From Calliopsis andreniformis (taxonomy: Eukaryota > Arthropoda > Insecta > Hymenoptera > Andrenidae), in contig NW_027480422.1 of NCBI RefSeq assembly GCF_051401765.1, positions 14,526,001-14,590,000 on the forward strand: a DNA stretch of 64,000 nucleotides, read 5' to 3'. The notes beneath the pieces were generated by a model. It searched no databases. It was not told where the DNA came from and was given only the letters and a program-made list of their open reading frames with translations. This document shows, piece after piece, positions 1 through 10,911 of this stretch. Every line of letters begins with the position of its first letter. Position 1 is the stretch's first letter. The position numbers and the translations under genes are program-made.

Positions 1-298
1 TTTATACGATGCAACAGCTGATGTATTTATATTGTGTTTTATGCTTCTGGCGATGACTTCTTAGGCCCTATCTATTCGATCTGGTGGAGCAACACCCTAG
101 AGTGAAGCCTAGGTTGCCCGGAACCTAGAAGTGACTATCACTTTCACGCTGGTTGCAATTATTCGTGTTATACGATGGAAAAACCGTAGCATTTTCATTG
201 TATTTTATGCTTCGGGCGTTGACTTCTAAGGCCCTAACTATTCCGTCTGGTAGAGCAACGCCCTAGAGTGAAGCCTAGGTTGCCCGGAACGTAGAAAT
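1..298 (+). repeat. Left-edge copy of 5,811-6,108
   Basis: Bases 1-298 match 5,811-6,108 with an offset of 5,810 bp (35 monomers exactly). Both begin TTTATACGATGCAACAGCTG, a rare variant. The match breaks near base 300, where one copy reads ATAATTTTCACATCGG and the other ATTACCTTCACACTG. The left copy is cut by the window edge, so the true duplication probably starts further upstream. Confidence 0.75.
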
Positions 299-1661
299 GA
301 CCATAATTTTCACATCGGTTGCAATTATTCGTTTTATACGATGGAAAAACTGTTGCATTTGTTTTGTATTTTACGCTTCTGGCGTTAACTTCTAAGGCCC
401 TAACAATTCGTTCTGGCGGAACATCGCCCTAGAGTGAAGCCTAGGTTGCCCGGAACGTAGAAATGACCATCACTTTCACAGTGGTTGCAATTACTCCTGT
501 TATACGATGGAAAAACTGCTGTATCTTTATTGTATTTTATGCTTCGGGCGTTGACTTCTAGGGCCCTAACTATTCGTTCTGGTGGAGCAACGCCCTAGAG
601 TGAAGCCTAGGTTGCCCGGAACGTAGAAATGACCATTACCTTCACACTGGTTGCAGGTATTCCTATTATACGATGGAAAAACTGTTGTATTTTTATTGTA
701 TTATATGCTTCGGCCTTTGACTTCTCAGGCCCTAACTATTCGATCTGATGCAGCAACGCCCTAGAGTGAATCCTAGGTTGAACGGAACGCAGAGATGACC
801 ATTACCTTAACACTGATGGCTATTGCTCATTTTATACGATGGAAAAACTGTTGTATTTTTATTGTATTTTATGCTCCGGGCGTAGACTTCTAAGGCCCTA
901 TCTACTCGATTTGGTAGAGTAACACCCTACAGTGAAGCCTAGGTTGCCTGGAACGTAGAAATGTCTATCACTTTCACACGGGTCGCAATTATTCGTGTCA
1001 TACGATGGAAAAACTGTTGTATTTGCATTGTATTTTATGCTTCTGGCGTTGACTTCTTAGGCCCTAACTATTCGATCTGGTGGAGCAACGCCCTAGAGTG
1101 AAGGCTAGGTTGCCCGGAACGTAGAAATGACCATCACCTTCACACTGGTTGTAATTACTCCTGTCATGCGATGGAAAAACTGGTGTATCTTTATTGTGTT
1201 TTATGCTTCTGGCGTTGACTTCTTAGGCCCTGACCATGCGATCTGGTGGAGCAACACCCTAGAGTGAAGCCTAGGTTGCCCGGAACGTAGAAATGACCAT
1301 TACCTTCACACTGGTTGCAATTATTCGTTTTATACAACGGAAAAACTGTTGCATTTGTTTTGTATTTTACGCTTCTGGCGTTGACTTCTAAGGCCCTAAC
1401 AATTCGTTCTGGCGGAACAACGCCCTAGAGTGAAGCCTAGGTTGCCCGGAACGTAGAAATGACCATCACTTTCACACTGGTTGCAATTACTCCTGTTATA
1501 CGATAGAAAAACTGTTGCATCTTTATTGTACTTTATGCTTCGGGCGTTGACTTCTAAGGCCCTAACAATTCGATCTGGTGGAGCAACGCCCTAGAGCCAA
1601 GCCTAGGTTGCCAGGGACGTAGAAATGACCATAACTTTCACACTGGTTGCAATTATTCGTT

Positions 1662-2973
1662 TTATACGATGGAAAAACTGTTGTATCTTTATTGTATTTT
1701 ATGCTTCGGTCGTTGGCTTCTAAGGCCCTAACTATTCGATCTGGTGGAGCAACGCCCTAGGGCCAAGCCTAGGTTGCCCGGAACCTAGATATGGCCATTA
1801 CTTTTACACTGGATGCAATTATTCGTTTTATACGATAGAAAAACTGTTGCATTTATTCTGTATTTTATGCTTCGGGCGTTGACTTCTAAGGCCCTAACTA
1901 TTCGATCTGGTGGAGCAAGGCCTCAGAGTTATATCTAGAATGGCCGGAACGTAGAAATGCCCGTCACTTTCACACTGGTTGCAATTATTCGCATTATACG
2001 ATGGAACAGCTGTTGTATTTATATTGTGTTTTATGCTTCTGGCAATGACTTCTTAGGCCCTAGCTACTCGATCTGGTGGAGCACCACCCTAGAGTGAAGC
2101 CTAGGTTGCCCGGAACCTAGAAGTGACTACCACTTCCCCACTGGTTGCAATTATTCGTGTTATACGATGGAAAAACCGTTGCATTTTCATTGTATTTTAT
2201 GCTTCGGGCGTTGACTTCTCAGGCCCTAACTATTCGCTCTGATGCAGCAACGACCTAGAGTGAATCCTAGGTTGAGCGGAACGCAGAGATGACCATCACA
2301 TTCACACTGATGGCAATTACTCATTCTATAAGATGGAAAGACTGTTGTATTTTTATTGTATTTTATGCTCCGGGCGTAGACTTCTAGGGCCCTATCTATT
2401 CGATTTGGTAGAGCAACACCCTACAGTGAAGCCTAGGTTGCCTGGAACGTAGAAATGGCCATAATTTTCACATCGGTTGCAATTATTCGTTTTATACGAT
2501 GGAAAAACTGTTGCATTTGTTTTGTATTTTACGCTTCCGGCGTTGACTTCTAAGGCCCTAACAATTCGTTTTGGCGGAACAACGCCCTAGAGTGAAGCCT
2601 AGGTTGCCCGGAACGTAGAAATGACCATCACTTTCACACTGGTTGCAATTACTCCTGTTATACGATGGAAAAACTGCTGTATCTTTATTGTATTTTATGC
2701 TTCGGGCGTTGACTTCTAGGGCCCTAACTATTCGTTCTGGTGGAGCAACGCCCTAGAGTGAAGCCTAGGTTGCCCGGAACGTAGAAATAACCATTACCTT
2801 CACACTGGTTGCAGGTATTCCTATTATACGATGGAAAAACTGTTGTATTTTTATTGTATTATATGCTTCGGCCGTTGACTTCTCATGCCCTAACTATTCG
2901 ATCTGATGCAGCAACGCCCTAGAGTGAATCCTAGGTTGAACGGAACGCAGAGATGACCATCACCTTCACACTG
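1662..2973 (+). repeat. 1.3-kb duplication, copy 1 (pairs with 4,318-5,629)
   Basis: This segment of about 8 monomers recurs at 4,318-5,629 with an offset of 2,656 bp (16 x 166). Shared rare markers are the TTCGGTCGTTGGC monomer, the GGAACAGCTG monomer, the GCAGAGATGACC monomer and CACATCGGTTGC. By eye there is roughly one substitution per 100 bp (for example CTTTTACAC against CTTTCACAC near 1,800, and ATAAGATGG against ATACGATGG near 2,330). The edges are sharp: the last matching base is 2,973, with GATGG against GGTTG after it. Confidence 0.8.
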
Positions 2974-3369
2974 ATGGCTATTGCTCATTTTATACGATGG
3001 AAAAACAGTTGTATTTTTATTGTATTTTATGCTCCGGGCGTAGACTTCTAAAGCCCTATCTACTCGATTTGGTAGAGCAACACCCTACAGTGAAGCCTAG
3101 GTTGCCTGGAACGTAGAAATGGCTATCACTTTCACACGGGTCGCAATTATTCGTGTCATACGATGGAAAAACTGTTGTATTTACATTGTATTTTATGCTT
3201 CTGGCGTTGACTTCATAGGCCCTAACTATTCGATCTGGTGGAGGAACGCCCTAGAGGCAAGCCTAAGTTGCCCGGAACGTAGAAATGACCATAACTTTCA
3301 CACTGGTTGCAATTATTCGTTTTATACGATTGAAAAACTGTTGCATTTGTTTTGTATTTTACGCTTCTG

Positions 3370-4330
3370 GCGTTGACTTCTAAGGCCCTAACAATTCGTT
3401 CTGGCGGAACAACGCCCTAGAGTGAAGCCTAGGATGCCCGGAACGTAGAAATGACCCTCACTTTCACACTGGTTGCAATTACTCCTGTTATACGATGGAA
3501 AAACTGTTGTATCTTTATTGTATTTTATGCTTCGGTCGTTGGCTTCTAAGGCCCTAACTATTCGATCTGGTGGAGCAACGCCCTAGAGCCAAGCCTAGGT
3601 TGCCCGCAACCTAGATATGGCCATTACTTTCACACTGGATGCAATTATTCGTTTTATACGATGGAAAAACTGTTGTATTTATTCTGTATTTTATGCTTCG
3701 GGCGTTGACTTCTAAGGCCCTAACTATTCGATCTGGTGGAGCAAGGCCTCAGAGTTATATCTAGAATGGCCGGAACGTAGAAATGGCCGTCACTTTCACA
3801 CTGGTTGCAATTATTCGCATTATACGATGGAACAGCTGTTGTATTTATATTGTGTTTTATGCTTCTGGCAATGACTTCTTAGGCCCTAGCTATTCGATCT
3901 GGTGGAGCAACACCCTAGAGTGAAGCCTAGGTTGCCCGGAACCTAGAAGTGACTACCACTTCCCCACTGGTTGCAATTATTCGTGTTATACGATGGAAAA
4001 ACCGTTGCATTTTCATTGTATTTTATGCTTCGGGCGTTGACTTCTAAGGCCCTACCTATTCCATCTGGTGGAGCAACGCCCTAGAGTGAAGCCTAGGCTG
4101 CCCGGAACGTAGAAATGACCATAATTTTCACATCGGTTGCAATTATTCGTTTTATACGATGGAAAAACTGTTGCATTTGTTTTGTATTTTACGCTTCTGG
4201 CGTTGACATCTAAGGCCCTAACAATTCGTTCTGGCGGAACAACGCCCTAGAGTGAAGCCTAGGTTGCTCGGAACGTAGAAATGACCATCACTTTCACACT
4301 GGTTGCAATTACTCCTGTTATACGATGGAA
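3370..4330 (+). repeat. 0.96-kb duplication, copy 1 (pairs with about 7,022-7,982)
   Basis: Offset 3,652 bp, exactly 22 monomers. Shared markers in order are TTCGGTCGTTGGC (3,531 and 7,183), GGAACAGCTG (3,829 and 7,481), CTACCACTTCCCC, and CACATCGGTTGC (about 4,131 and 7,783). Part of the same run also recurs internally at 830 bp (5 monomers). The edges are soft because neighbouring monomers are similar. Confidence 0.7.
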
Positions 4331-5629
4331 AAACTGTTGTATCTTTATTGTATTTTATGCTTCGGTCGTTGGCTTCTAAGGCCCTAACTATTCGATCTGG
4401 TGGAGCAACGCCCTAGAGCCAAGCCTAGGTTGCCCGGAACCTAGATATGGCCATTACTTTCACACTGGATGCAATTATTCGTTTTATACGATGGAAAAAC
4501 TGTTGTATTTATTCTGTATTTTATGCTTCGGGCGTTGACTTCTAAGGCCCTAACTATTCGATCTGGTGGAGCAACGCCTCAGAGTTATATCTAGAATGGC
4601 CGGAACGTAGAAATGGCCGTCACTTTCACACTGGTTGCAATTATTCGCATTATACGATGGAACAGCTGTTGTATTTATATTGTGTTTTATGCTTCTGGCA
4701 ATGACTTCTTAGGCCCTAGCTATTCGATCTGGTGGAGCAACACCCTAGAGTAAGGCCTAGGTTGCCCGGAACCTAGAAGTGACTACTACTTCCACACTGG
4801 TTGCAATTATTCGTGTTATACGATGGAAAAACCGTTGCATTTTCATTGTATTTTATGCTTCGGGCGTTGACTTCTCAGGCCCTAACTATTCGCTCTGATG
4901 CAGCAACGACCTAGAGTGAATCCTAGGTTGAGCGGAACGCAGAGATGACCATCACATTCACACTGATGGCAATTACTCATTCTATACGATGGAAAGACTG
5001 TTGTATTTTTATTGTATTTTATGCTCCGGGCGTAGACTTCTAGGGCCCTATCTATTCGATTTGGTAGAGCAACACCCTACAGTGAAGCCTAGGTTGCCTG
5101 GAACGTAGAAATGGCCATAATTTTCACATCGGTTGCAATTATTCGTTTTATACGATGGAAAAACTGTTGCATTTGTTTTGTATTTTACGCTTCCGGCGTT
5201 GACTTCTAAGGCCCTAACAATTCGTTTTGGCGGAACAACGCCCTAGAGTGAAGCCTAGGTTGCCCGGAACGTAGAAATGACCATCACTTTCACACTGGTT
5301 GCAATTACTCCTGTTATACGATGGAAAAACTGCTGTATCTTTATTGTATTTTATGCTTCGGGCGTTGACTTCTAGGGCCCTAACTATTCGTTCTGGTGGA
5401 GCAACGCCCTAGAGTGAAGCCTAGGTTGCCCGGAACGTAGAAATAACCATTACCTTCACACTGGTTGCAGGTATTCCTATTATACGATGGAAAAACTGTT
5501 GTATTTTTATTGTATTATATGCTTCGGCCGTTGACTTCTCATGCCCTAACTATTCGATCTGATGCAGCAACGCCCTAGAGTGAATCCTAGGTTGAACGGA
5601 ACGCAGAGATGACCATCACCTTCACACTG
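4318..5629 (+). repeat. 1.3-kb duplication, copy 2 (pairs with 1,662-2,973)
   Basis: Second copy of the 1.3-kb segment described for 1,662-2,973. It lies directly after another duplicated stretch (about 3,370-4,330), so the two duplications together make up most of 1.66-5.63 kb. Beyond 5,629 the sequence switches to a different monomer type (GGTTGCAGTTATTCCTG). Confidence 0.8.
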
Positions 5630-6274
5630 GTTGCAGTTATTCCTGTTATATGATGGAAAAACTGTTGTATTCTTATTGTATTTTATGCACCTGGTGTTGA
5701 CTTCCTAGGCCCTAGCTATTCGATCTGGTGGAGCAACGCCTCGGAGTTATATCTAGGATGGCCGGAACGTAGAAATGGCCGTCACTTTCACACTGGTTGC
5801 AATTATTCGCTTTATACGATGCAACAGCTGATGTATTTATATTGTGTTTTATGCTTCTGGCGATGACTTCTTAGGCCCTATCTATTCGATCTGGTGGAGC
5901 AACACCCTAGAGTGAAGCCTAGGTTGCCCGGAACCTAGAAGTGACTATCACTTTCACACTGGTTGCAATTATTCGTGTTATACGATGGAAAAACCGTAGC
6001 ATTTTCATTGTATTTTAAGCTTCGGGCGTTGACTTCTAAGGCCCTAACTATTCCGTCTGGTGGAGCAACGCCCTAGAGTGAAGCCTAGGTTTCCCGGAAC
6101 GTAGAAATGACCATTACCTTCACACTGATTGCAATTATCCATTTTATACGACGGAAAAACTATTGTATTTTTATTGTATTTTATGCTTCGGGCGTTGACT
6201 TCTAAGGCCCTAACTATTCGATCTGGTGGAGCAACGCCCTAGGGTCAAGCCTAGGTTGCCAGGAACGTAGAAAT

Positions 6275-6440
6275 GACCATAACCTTCACACTGGTTGCAA
6301 TTATTCGTTTTATACGATGGAAAAACTGTTGTATTTATTTTGTATTTTATGCTTCGGGCGTTGACTTCTAAGGCCCTTACTATTGGATCTGGTGGAACAA
6401 CGCCCTAGAGTGGAGCCTAGGTTGCCCGTAACGTAGAAAT
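6275..6440 (+). repeat. Representative satellite monomer (166 bp)
   Basis: This copy is close to the window consensus and serves as the reference. It opens with GACCATAACCTTCACACTGG, followed by GTTGCAATTATTCG, the TTCG...ATACGATGG site, an A5 tract, and a T-rich stretch ending TATTTTATGCTTC. The second half holds GGCGTTGACTTCTAAGGCCC, CTATTGGATCTGGTGG, AACGCCCTAGAG, GCCTAGGTTGCCCG and ACGTAGAAAT. A hand count of a consensus monomer gives 32 C and 36 G in 166 bp, about 41% GC. Bases 21-80 are about 23% GC and bases 81-160 about 55% GC. Seven CpGs are present, close to the number expected from composition. Most variation in the array lies in TTCG versus TTCC/TTCA, CTTCTAAG versus CTTCTTAG, and CGATCTGG versus CGATCAGG or CGATGTGG. 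Confidence 0.9.
6303..6320 (+). other. CENP-B-box-like motif, one exemplar of a recurrent site
   Basis: The bases ATTCGTTTTATACGATGG occur here and in many other monomers at the same phase, for example around 3,315, 8,959, 10,950 and 31,672. Aligned to the mammalian CENP-B box pattern NTTCGNNNNANNCGGGN, the site keeps TTCG, the central A and CG, and has AT where the last two essential Gs should be: 7 of 9 essential positions. It also contains an imperfect dyad, TCGT and ACGA arms around TTTAT. Other monomers carry TTCC (with TGTTATACGATGG) or TTCA at the same place. Known: CENP-B binds such boxes in alphoid and some other mammalian satellites, and similar motifs are reported in unrelated satellites. 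Binding here is inference only, and the match may be chance or constraint of another kind. Confidence 0.35.
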
Positions 6441-7021
6441 GACCATTACCTTCACACTGGTTGCAGTTATTCCTGTTATACGATGGAAAAACTGTTGTAT
6501 TTTTATTGTATTATATGCTTCGGGCGTTGACTTCTCAGGCCCTAACTATTCGCTCTGATGCAGCAACGCCCTAGAGTGAATCCTAGGTTGAACGGAACGC
6601 AGAGATGACCATCTCATTCACACTGGTTGTAATTACTCCTGTAATGCGATGGAAAAACTGTTGTATCTTTATTGTGTTTTATGCTTCTGTCGTTGACTTC
6701 TTAGGACCTGACCATTCGATCTGGTGGTGCAACGCCCTAGTGTGAAGCCTAGGTTGCCGGGAACGTAGAAATGACCATTACCTTCACACTGATTGCAATT
6801 ATTCATTTTACACGATGGAAAAACTATTGTGTTTTTATTGTATTTTATGCTTCGGGCGTTGACTTCTAAGGACCTAACTATTCGCTCTGGTGGAGCAACG
6901 CCCTAGAGTCAAGCCTAGGTTGCCAGGAACGTAGAAATGACCATCACTTTCACACTGGTTGCAATTATTCGTGTTACACGAAGGAAAAACTGTTGTACTT
7001 GTTTTGTATTTTATGCTTCTG

Positions 7022-7982
7022 GCGTTAACTTCTAAGGCCCTAACAATTCGTTCTGGCGGAACATCGCCCTAGAGTGAAGCCTAGGTTGCTCGGAGCGTAG
7101 AAATGACCATCACTTTCACACTGGTTGCAATTACTCCTGTTATACGATGGAAAAACTGTTGTATCTTTATTGTATTTTATGCTTCGGTCGTTGGCTTCTA
7201 AGGCCCTAACTATTCGATCTGGTGGAGCAACACCCTAGAGCCAAGCCTAGGTTGCCCGGAACCTAGATATGGCCATTACTTTCACACTGGATGCAATTAT
7301 TCGTTTTATACGATGGAAAAAATGTTGTATTTATTCTGTATTTTATGCTTCGGGCGTTGACTTCTAAGGCCCTAACTATTCGATCTGGTGGATCAACGCC
7401 TCAGAGTTATATATAGAATGGCCGGAACGTAGAAATGGCCGTCACTTTCACACTGGTTGCAATTATTCGCATTATACGATGGAACAGCTGTTGTATTTAT
7501 ATTGTGTTTTATGCTTCTGGCAATGACTTCTTAGGCCCTAGCTATTCGATCTGGTGGAGCAACACCCTAGAGTGAAGCCTAGGTTGCCCGGAACCTAGAA
7601 GTGACTACCACTTCCCCACTGGTTGCAATTATTCGTGTTATACGATGGAAAAACCGTTGCATTTTCATTGTATTTTATGCTTCGGGCGTTGACTTCTAAG
7701 GCCCTACCTATTCCATCTGGTGGAGCAACGCCCTAGAGTGAAGCCTAGGCTGCCCGGAACGTAGAAATGACCATAATTTTCACATCGGTTGCAATTATTC
7801 GTTTTATACGATGGAAAAACTGTTGCATTTGTTTTGTATTTTACGCTTCTGGCGTTGACATCTAAGGCCCTAACAATTCGTTCTGGCGGAACAACGCCCT
7901 AGAGTGAAGCCTAGGTTGCCCGGAACGTAGAAATGGCCATCACTTTCACTCTGGTTGCAATTACTCCTGTTATACGATGGAA
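7022..7982 (+). repeat. 0.96-kb duplication, copy 2 (pairs with about 3,370-4,330)
   Basis: Downstream partner of the segment at about 3.4-4.3 kb, 3,652 bp away. It is recognised by the same series of rare monomer variants in the same order. It sits between the two copies of the 1,992-bp-spaced segment at 6,068-6,944 and 8,060-8,936. Confidence 0.7.
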
Positions 7983-8920
7983 AAACTGTTGTATCTTTAT
8001 TGTATTTTATGGTTCGGGCGTTGACTTCTAAGGCCCTAACTATTCGATCTGGTGGAGCAACGCCCTGGAGTGAAGCCTAGGTTGCCCGGAACGTAGAAAT
8101 GACCATTACCTTCACACTGATTGCAATTATCCATTTTATACGACGGAAAAACTATTGTATTTTTATTGTATTTTATGCTTCGGGCGTTGACTTCTAAGGC
8201 CCTAACTATTCGATCTGGTGGAGCAACGCCCTAGGGTCAAGCCTAGGTTGCCAGGAGCGTAGAAATGACCATAACCTTCACACTGGTTGCAATTATTCGT
8301 TTTATACGATGGAAAAACTGTTGTATTTATTCTGTATTTTATGCTTCGGGCGTTGACTTCTAAGGCCCTTACTATTGGATCTGGTGGAACAACGCCCTAG
8401 AGTGGAGCCTAGGTTGCCCGGAACGTAGAAATGACCATTACCTTCACACTGGTTGCAGTTATTCCTGTTATACGATGGAAAAACTGTTGTATTTTTATTG
8501 TATTATATGCTTCGGGCGTTGACTTCTCAGGCCCTAACTATTCGCTCTGATGCAGCAACGCCCTAGAGTGAATCCTAGGTTGAACGGAGCGCAGAGATGA
8601 CCATCACATTCACACTGGTTGTAATTACTCCTGTAATGCGATGGAAAAACTGTTGTATCTTTATTGTTTTTTATGCTTCTGTCGTTGACTTCTTAGGACC
8701 TGACCACTCGATCTGGTGGAGCAACGCGCTAGTGTGAAGCCTAGGTTGCCCGGAACGTAGAAATGACCATTACCTTCACACTGATTGCAATTATTCATTT
8801 TACACGATGGAAAAACTATTGTGTTTTTATTGTATTTTATGCTTCGGGCGTTGACTTCTAAGGAGCTAACTATTCGCTCTGGTGGAGCAACGCCCTAGAG
8901 TCAAGCCTAGGTTGCCAGGT

Positions 8921-10911
8921 ACGTAGAAATGACCATAACTTTCATACTGGTTGCAATTATTCGTTTTATACGATGGAAAAACTGTTGTATTTATATTGTA
9001 TTTTATGCTTCAGGCGTTGACTTCTTAGGCTCTAACTATTCGCTCTGGTGGAACAACGCCCTAGAGTCAAGCCTAGGTTGCCCGGAATGTAGAAATGACC
9101 ATCACTTTCACACTGGTTGCAATTATTCTTGTTATACAATGGAAAAACTGTTGTATTTAATTTGTATTTTATGCTTCTGGCATTGACTTCTAAGGCCCTA
9201 GCTATTCCATCTGGTGGAGCAGCGCCCTAGAGTGGAGCCTAGGTCGCCCGAAGCGTGGAAATGACCATTACTTTCACTCTGGTTGCAATTATTCCAGCTA
9301 TACGATGGACAAACTGTTGGATTTTGATTGTACTTTATACTTCTGGCGTTGACTTCTAAGGCCCTATGTATTCGATCTGGTGTAGCAATGCCTCAGAGTT
9401 AAGTCTAGGATGCCCGCAACTTAGAAATGTCTATTACTTTCACACTGGTTGCAATTATTCGTTTTATACGATGGAAAAACTGTTGTACATATATCGTATT
9501 TTATGCTTCTGGCGTTGATTTCTTAGGCCCTAACTATTCGATCAGGTGGAGCAACGCCCTAGGGTGAAGCCTAGGTTGCCCGGAACGTAGAAATGACCAT
9601 AACTTTCATACTGGTTGCAATTATTCGTTTTATACGATGGAAAAAATGTTGTATTTATATTGTATTTTATGCTTCTGGCGCCGAATTCTAAGTCCCTACC
9701 TATTGGATCTGGTGGAGCAACGCCCTAGAGTGAAGCCTAGGTTGCCCGGAACGTAGAAATGACCGTTACTTTCACACTGTTTGCAAATGTACATTATATA
9801 CGATGGAAAAGCTGTTGTATTTATATTGTCTTTTATGTTTCTGGCGTTGACTTCTTAGGCCCTAACTATTCGATCAGGTGGAGCAACGCCCTAGGGTGAA
9901 GCCTAGGTTGCCCGGAACGTAGAAATGACCATAACTTTCATACTGGTTGCAATTATTCGTTTTATACGATGGAAAAACTGTTGTATTTATATTGTATTTT
10001 ATGCTTCAGCGTTCACTTCCTAGGCCCTAACTATTCGCTCTGGTGGAACTACGCCCTAGGGTGATGCCTAGGTTGCCCGGATCGTAGAAATGACTATTAC
10101 TTGCACACTGGTTGCAATTATTCGGTTCATACGATGGAAAAACTGTTGTATTTATTTTGTATTTTATGCTTCTGGCATTGACTTCTAAGGCCCTAGCTAT
10201 TCGATCAGGTGGAGCAACGCCCTAGGGTGAAGCCTAGGTTGCCCTTAACGTTGAAATGACCATAACTTTCATACTGATTGCAATTATTCGTTTTATACGA
10301 TGGAAAAACTGTTGTATTTATTTTGTATTTGGTGCTTCTGGCGTTGACTTCTTAGGCCCTAACTGTTAGATGTGGAGGACCAACGCCCTAGAGTGAAGCC
10401 TAGGTTGCCCGGAACGTAGAAATGACCATATCTTTCAGACCGGTTGCAATTATTCCTGTTATACGATGAAAAAAATGTTGTATTTTCATTGTATTTTATG
10501 CTTCAGGCGATGACTTCTAAGGCCCTAACTATTCGATGGGGTGGATCAACGCCCTTGAGCGAAGCCTAGGTTGCCCGGAACGTAGAAATGACCATTACCT
10601 GCACACTGTTTGCAATTATTCATTTTATACGATGGTAAAACAGTTGTATTTATTTTGTATTTTATGCTTCTGGCATTGACTTCTAAGGCCCTAGCTATTC
10701 CATCGGGTGGAGCAACGCCCTAGTGTGTAGCCTAGGTTGCCCGGAACGTAGAAATGACCATCAGTTTCACACTGGTTGCAATTATTCCTGTTATAAGATG
10801 GAAAAAGTGTTGTATTTATATTGTATTTTATGCTTCTGACGTTGACTTCTAAGGCCGCAGCTATTCGATGTGGTCGAGCAACGCCCTAGGGTGAAGCCTA
10901 GGTTGCCCGGA
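8921..10911 (+). repeat. 12-monomer HOR, unit 1 (1,991 bp)
   Basis: First full unit of a higher-order repeat of 12 distinct monomers. It is 1 bp short of 12 x 166 because one monomer reads GCTTCAGCGTTCACTTCC (near 10,005) with a base missing. Markers in order: CAGGCGTTGACTTCTTAGGCTC; TCGCCCGAAGCG; GGATTTTGATTGTAC; GTACATATATCGTATT; GGCGCCGAATTC; GTTTGCAAATGTACATTATA; the 165-bp monomer; GATGTGGAGGACC; GATGGGGTGGATC; GATGTGGTCGAGC. Unit 2 follows directly. I saw only one substitution between units 1 and 2 (CATCAGTTTCAC near 10,760 against CATCACTTTCAC) and one 1-bp indel, so amplification is recent. Confidence 0.92.

Larger units (their letters stand above)
6068..6944 (+). repeat. 0.88-kb segment repeated 1,992 bp downstream
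   Basis: Bases 6,068-6,944 match 8,060-8,936 with offset 1,992 bp (12 monomers). Shared markers are CCATTTTATACGACGG, GCCCTTACTATTGG, a TGTAATGCGATGG monomer and a TTACACGATGG monomer. A few substitutions separate the copies (for example CGTAACG against CGGAACG near 6,428). The offset is that of the 12-mer HOR just downstream, so a 12-monomer periodicity existed here before, or beside, the clean HOR. Confidence 0.75.
1..8920 (+). repeat. Block I: length-invariant satellite, about 54 monomers
   Basis: This stretch keeps exact 166-bp phase: CCTAGG at 108 and again at 8,906 are 8,798 bp apart, exactly 53 x 166. Every duplication found inside it is offset by an exact multiple of 166 (830, 1,826, 1,992, 2,158, 2,656, 2,822, 3,652, 5,810). 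Diagnostic monomer types include one with GGAACAGCTG in place of GGAAAAACTG (2,003; 3,829; 4,659; 7,481) and one reading GTGACTA after AGAA. A related GCAACAGCTG type occurs at 11 and 5,821. These types are rare or absent in the rest of the window, so this block looks like a separate sub-family. Copies are older than the 12-mer that follows, as judged by more scattered substitutions between duplicates. Confidence 0.85.

Noticed and set aside
3119..3376. An 85-codon ORF beginning MAITFTRVAI, one of many near-identical ORFs of 80-87 codons on the + strand
   Set aside because: These ORFs are the satellite read across two monomers. Since 166 = 3 x 55 + 1, the frame shifts at each monomer and stops in the next. 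Whether the first monomer stays open depends on CTTCTTAG against CTTCTAAG. Copies are not kept open across the array, and there is no separate upstream signal, so no coding role is supported.
6275..6440. tRNA-derived or SINE-like origin, because CTATTCGATCTGG resembles a polymerase III B box
   Set aside because: The resemblance is limited to TTCGA. I could not fit a convincing A box at the right distance, nor a cloverleaf, a poly-A tail or target-site duplications.
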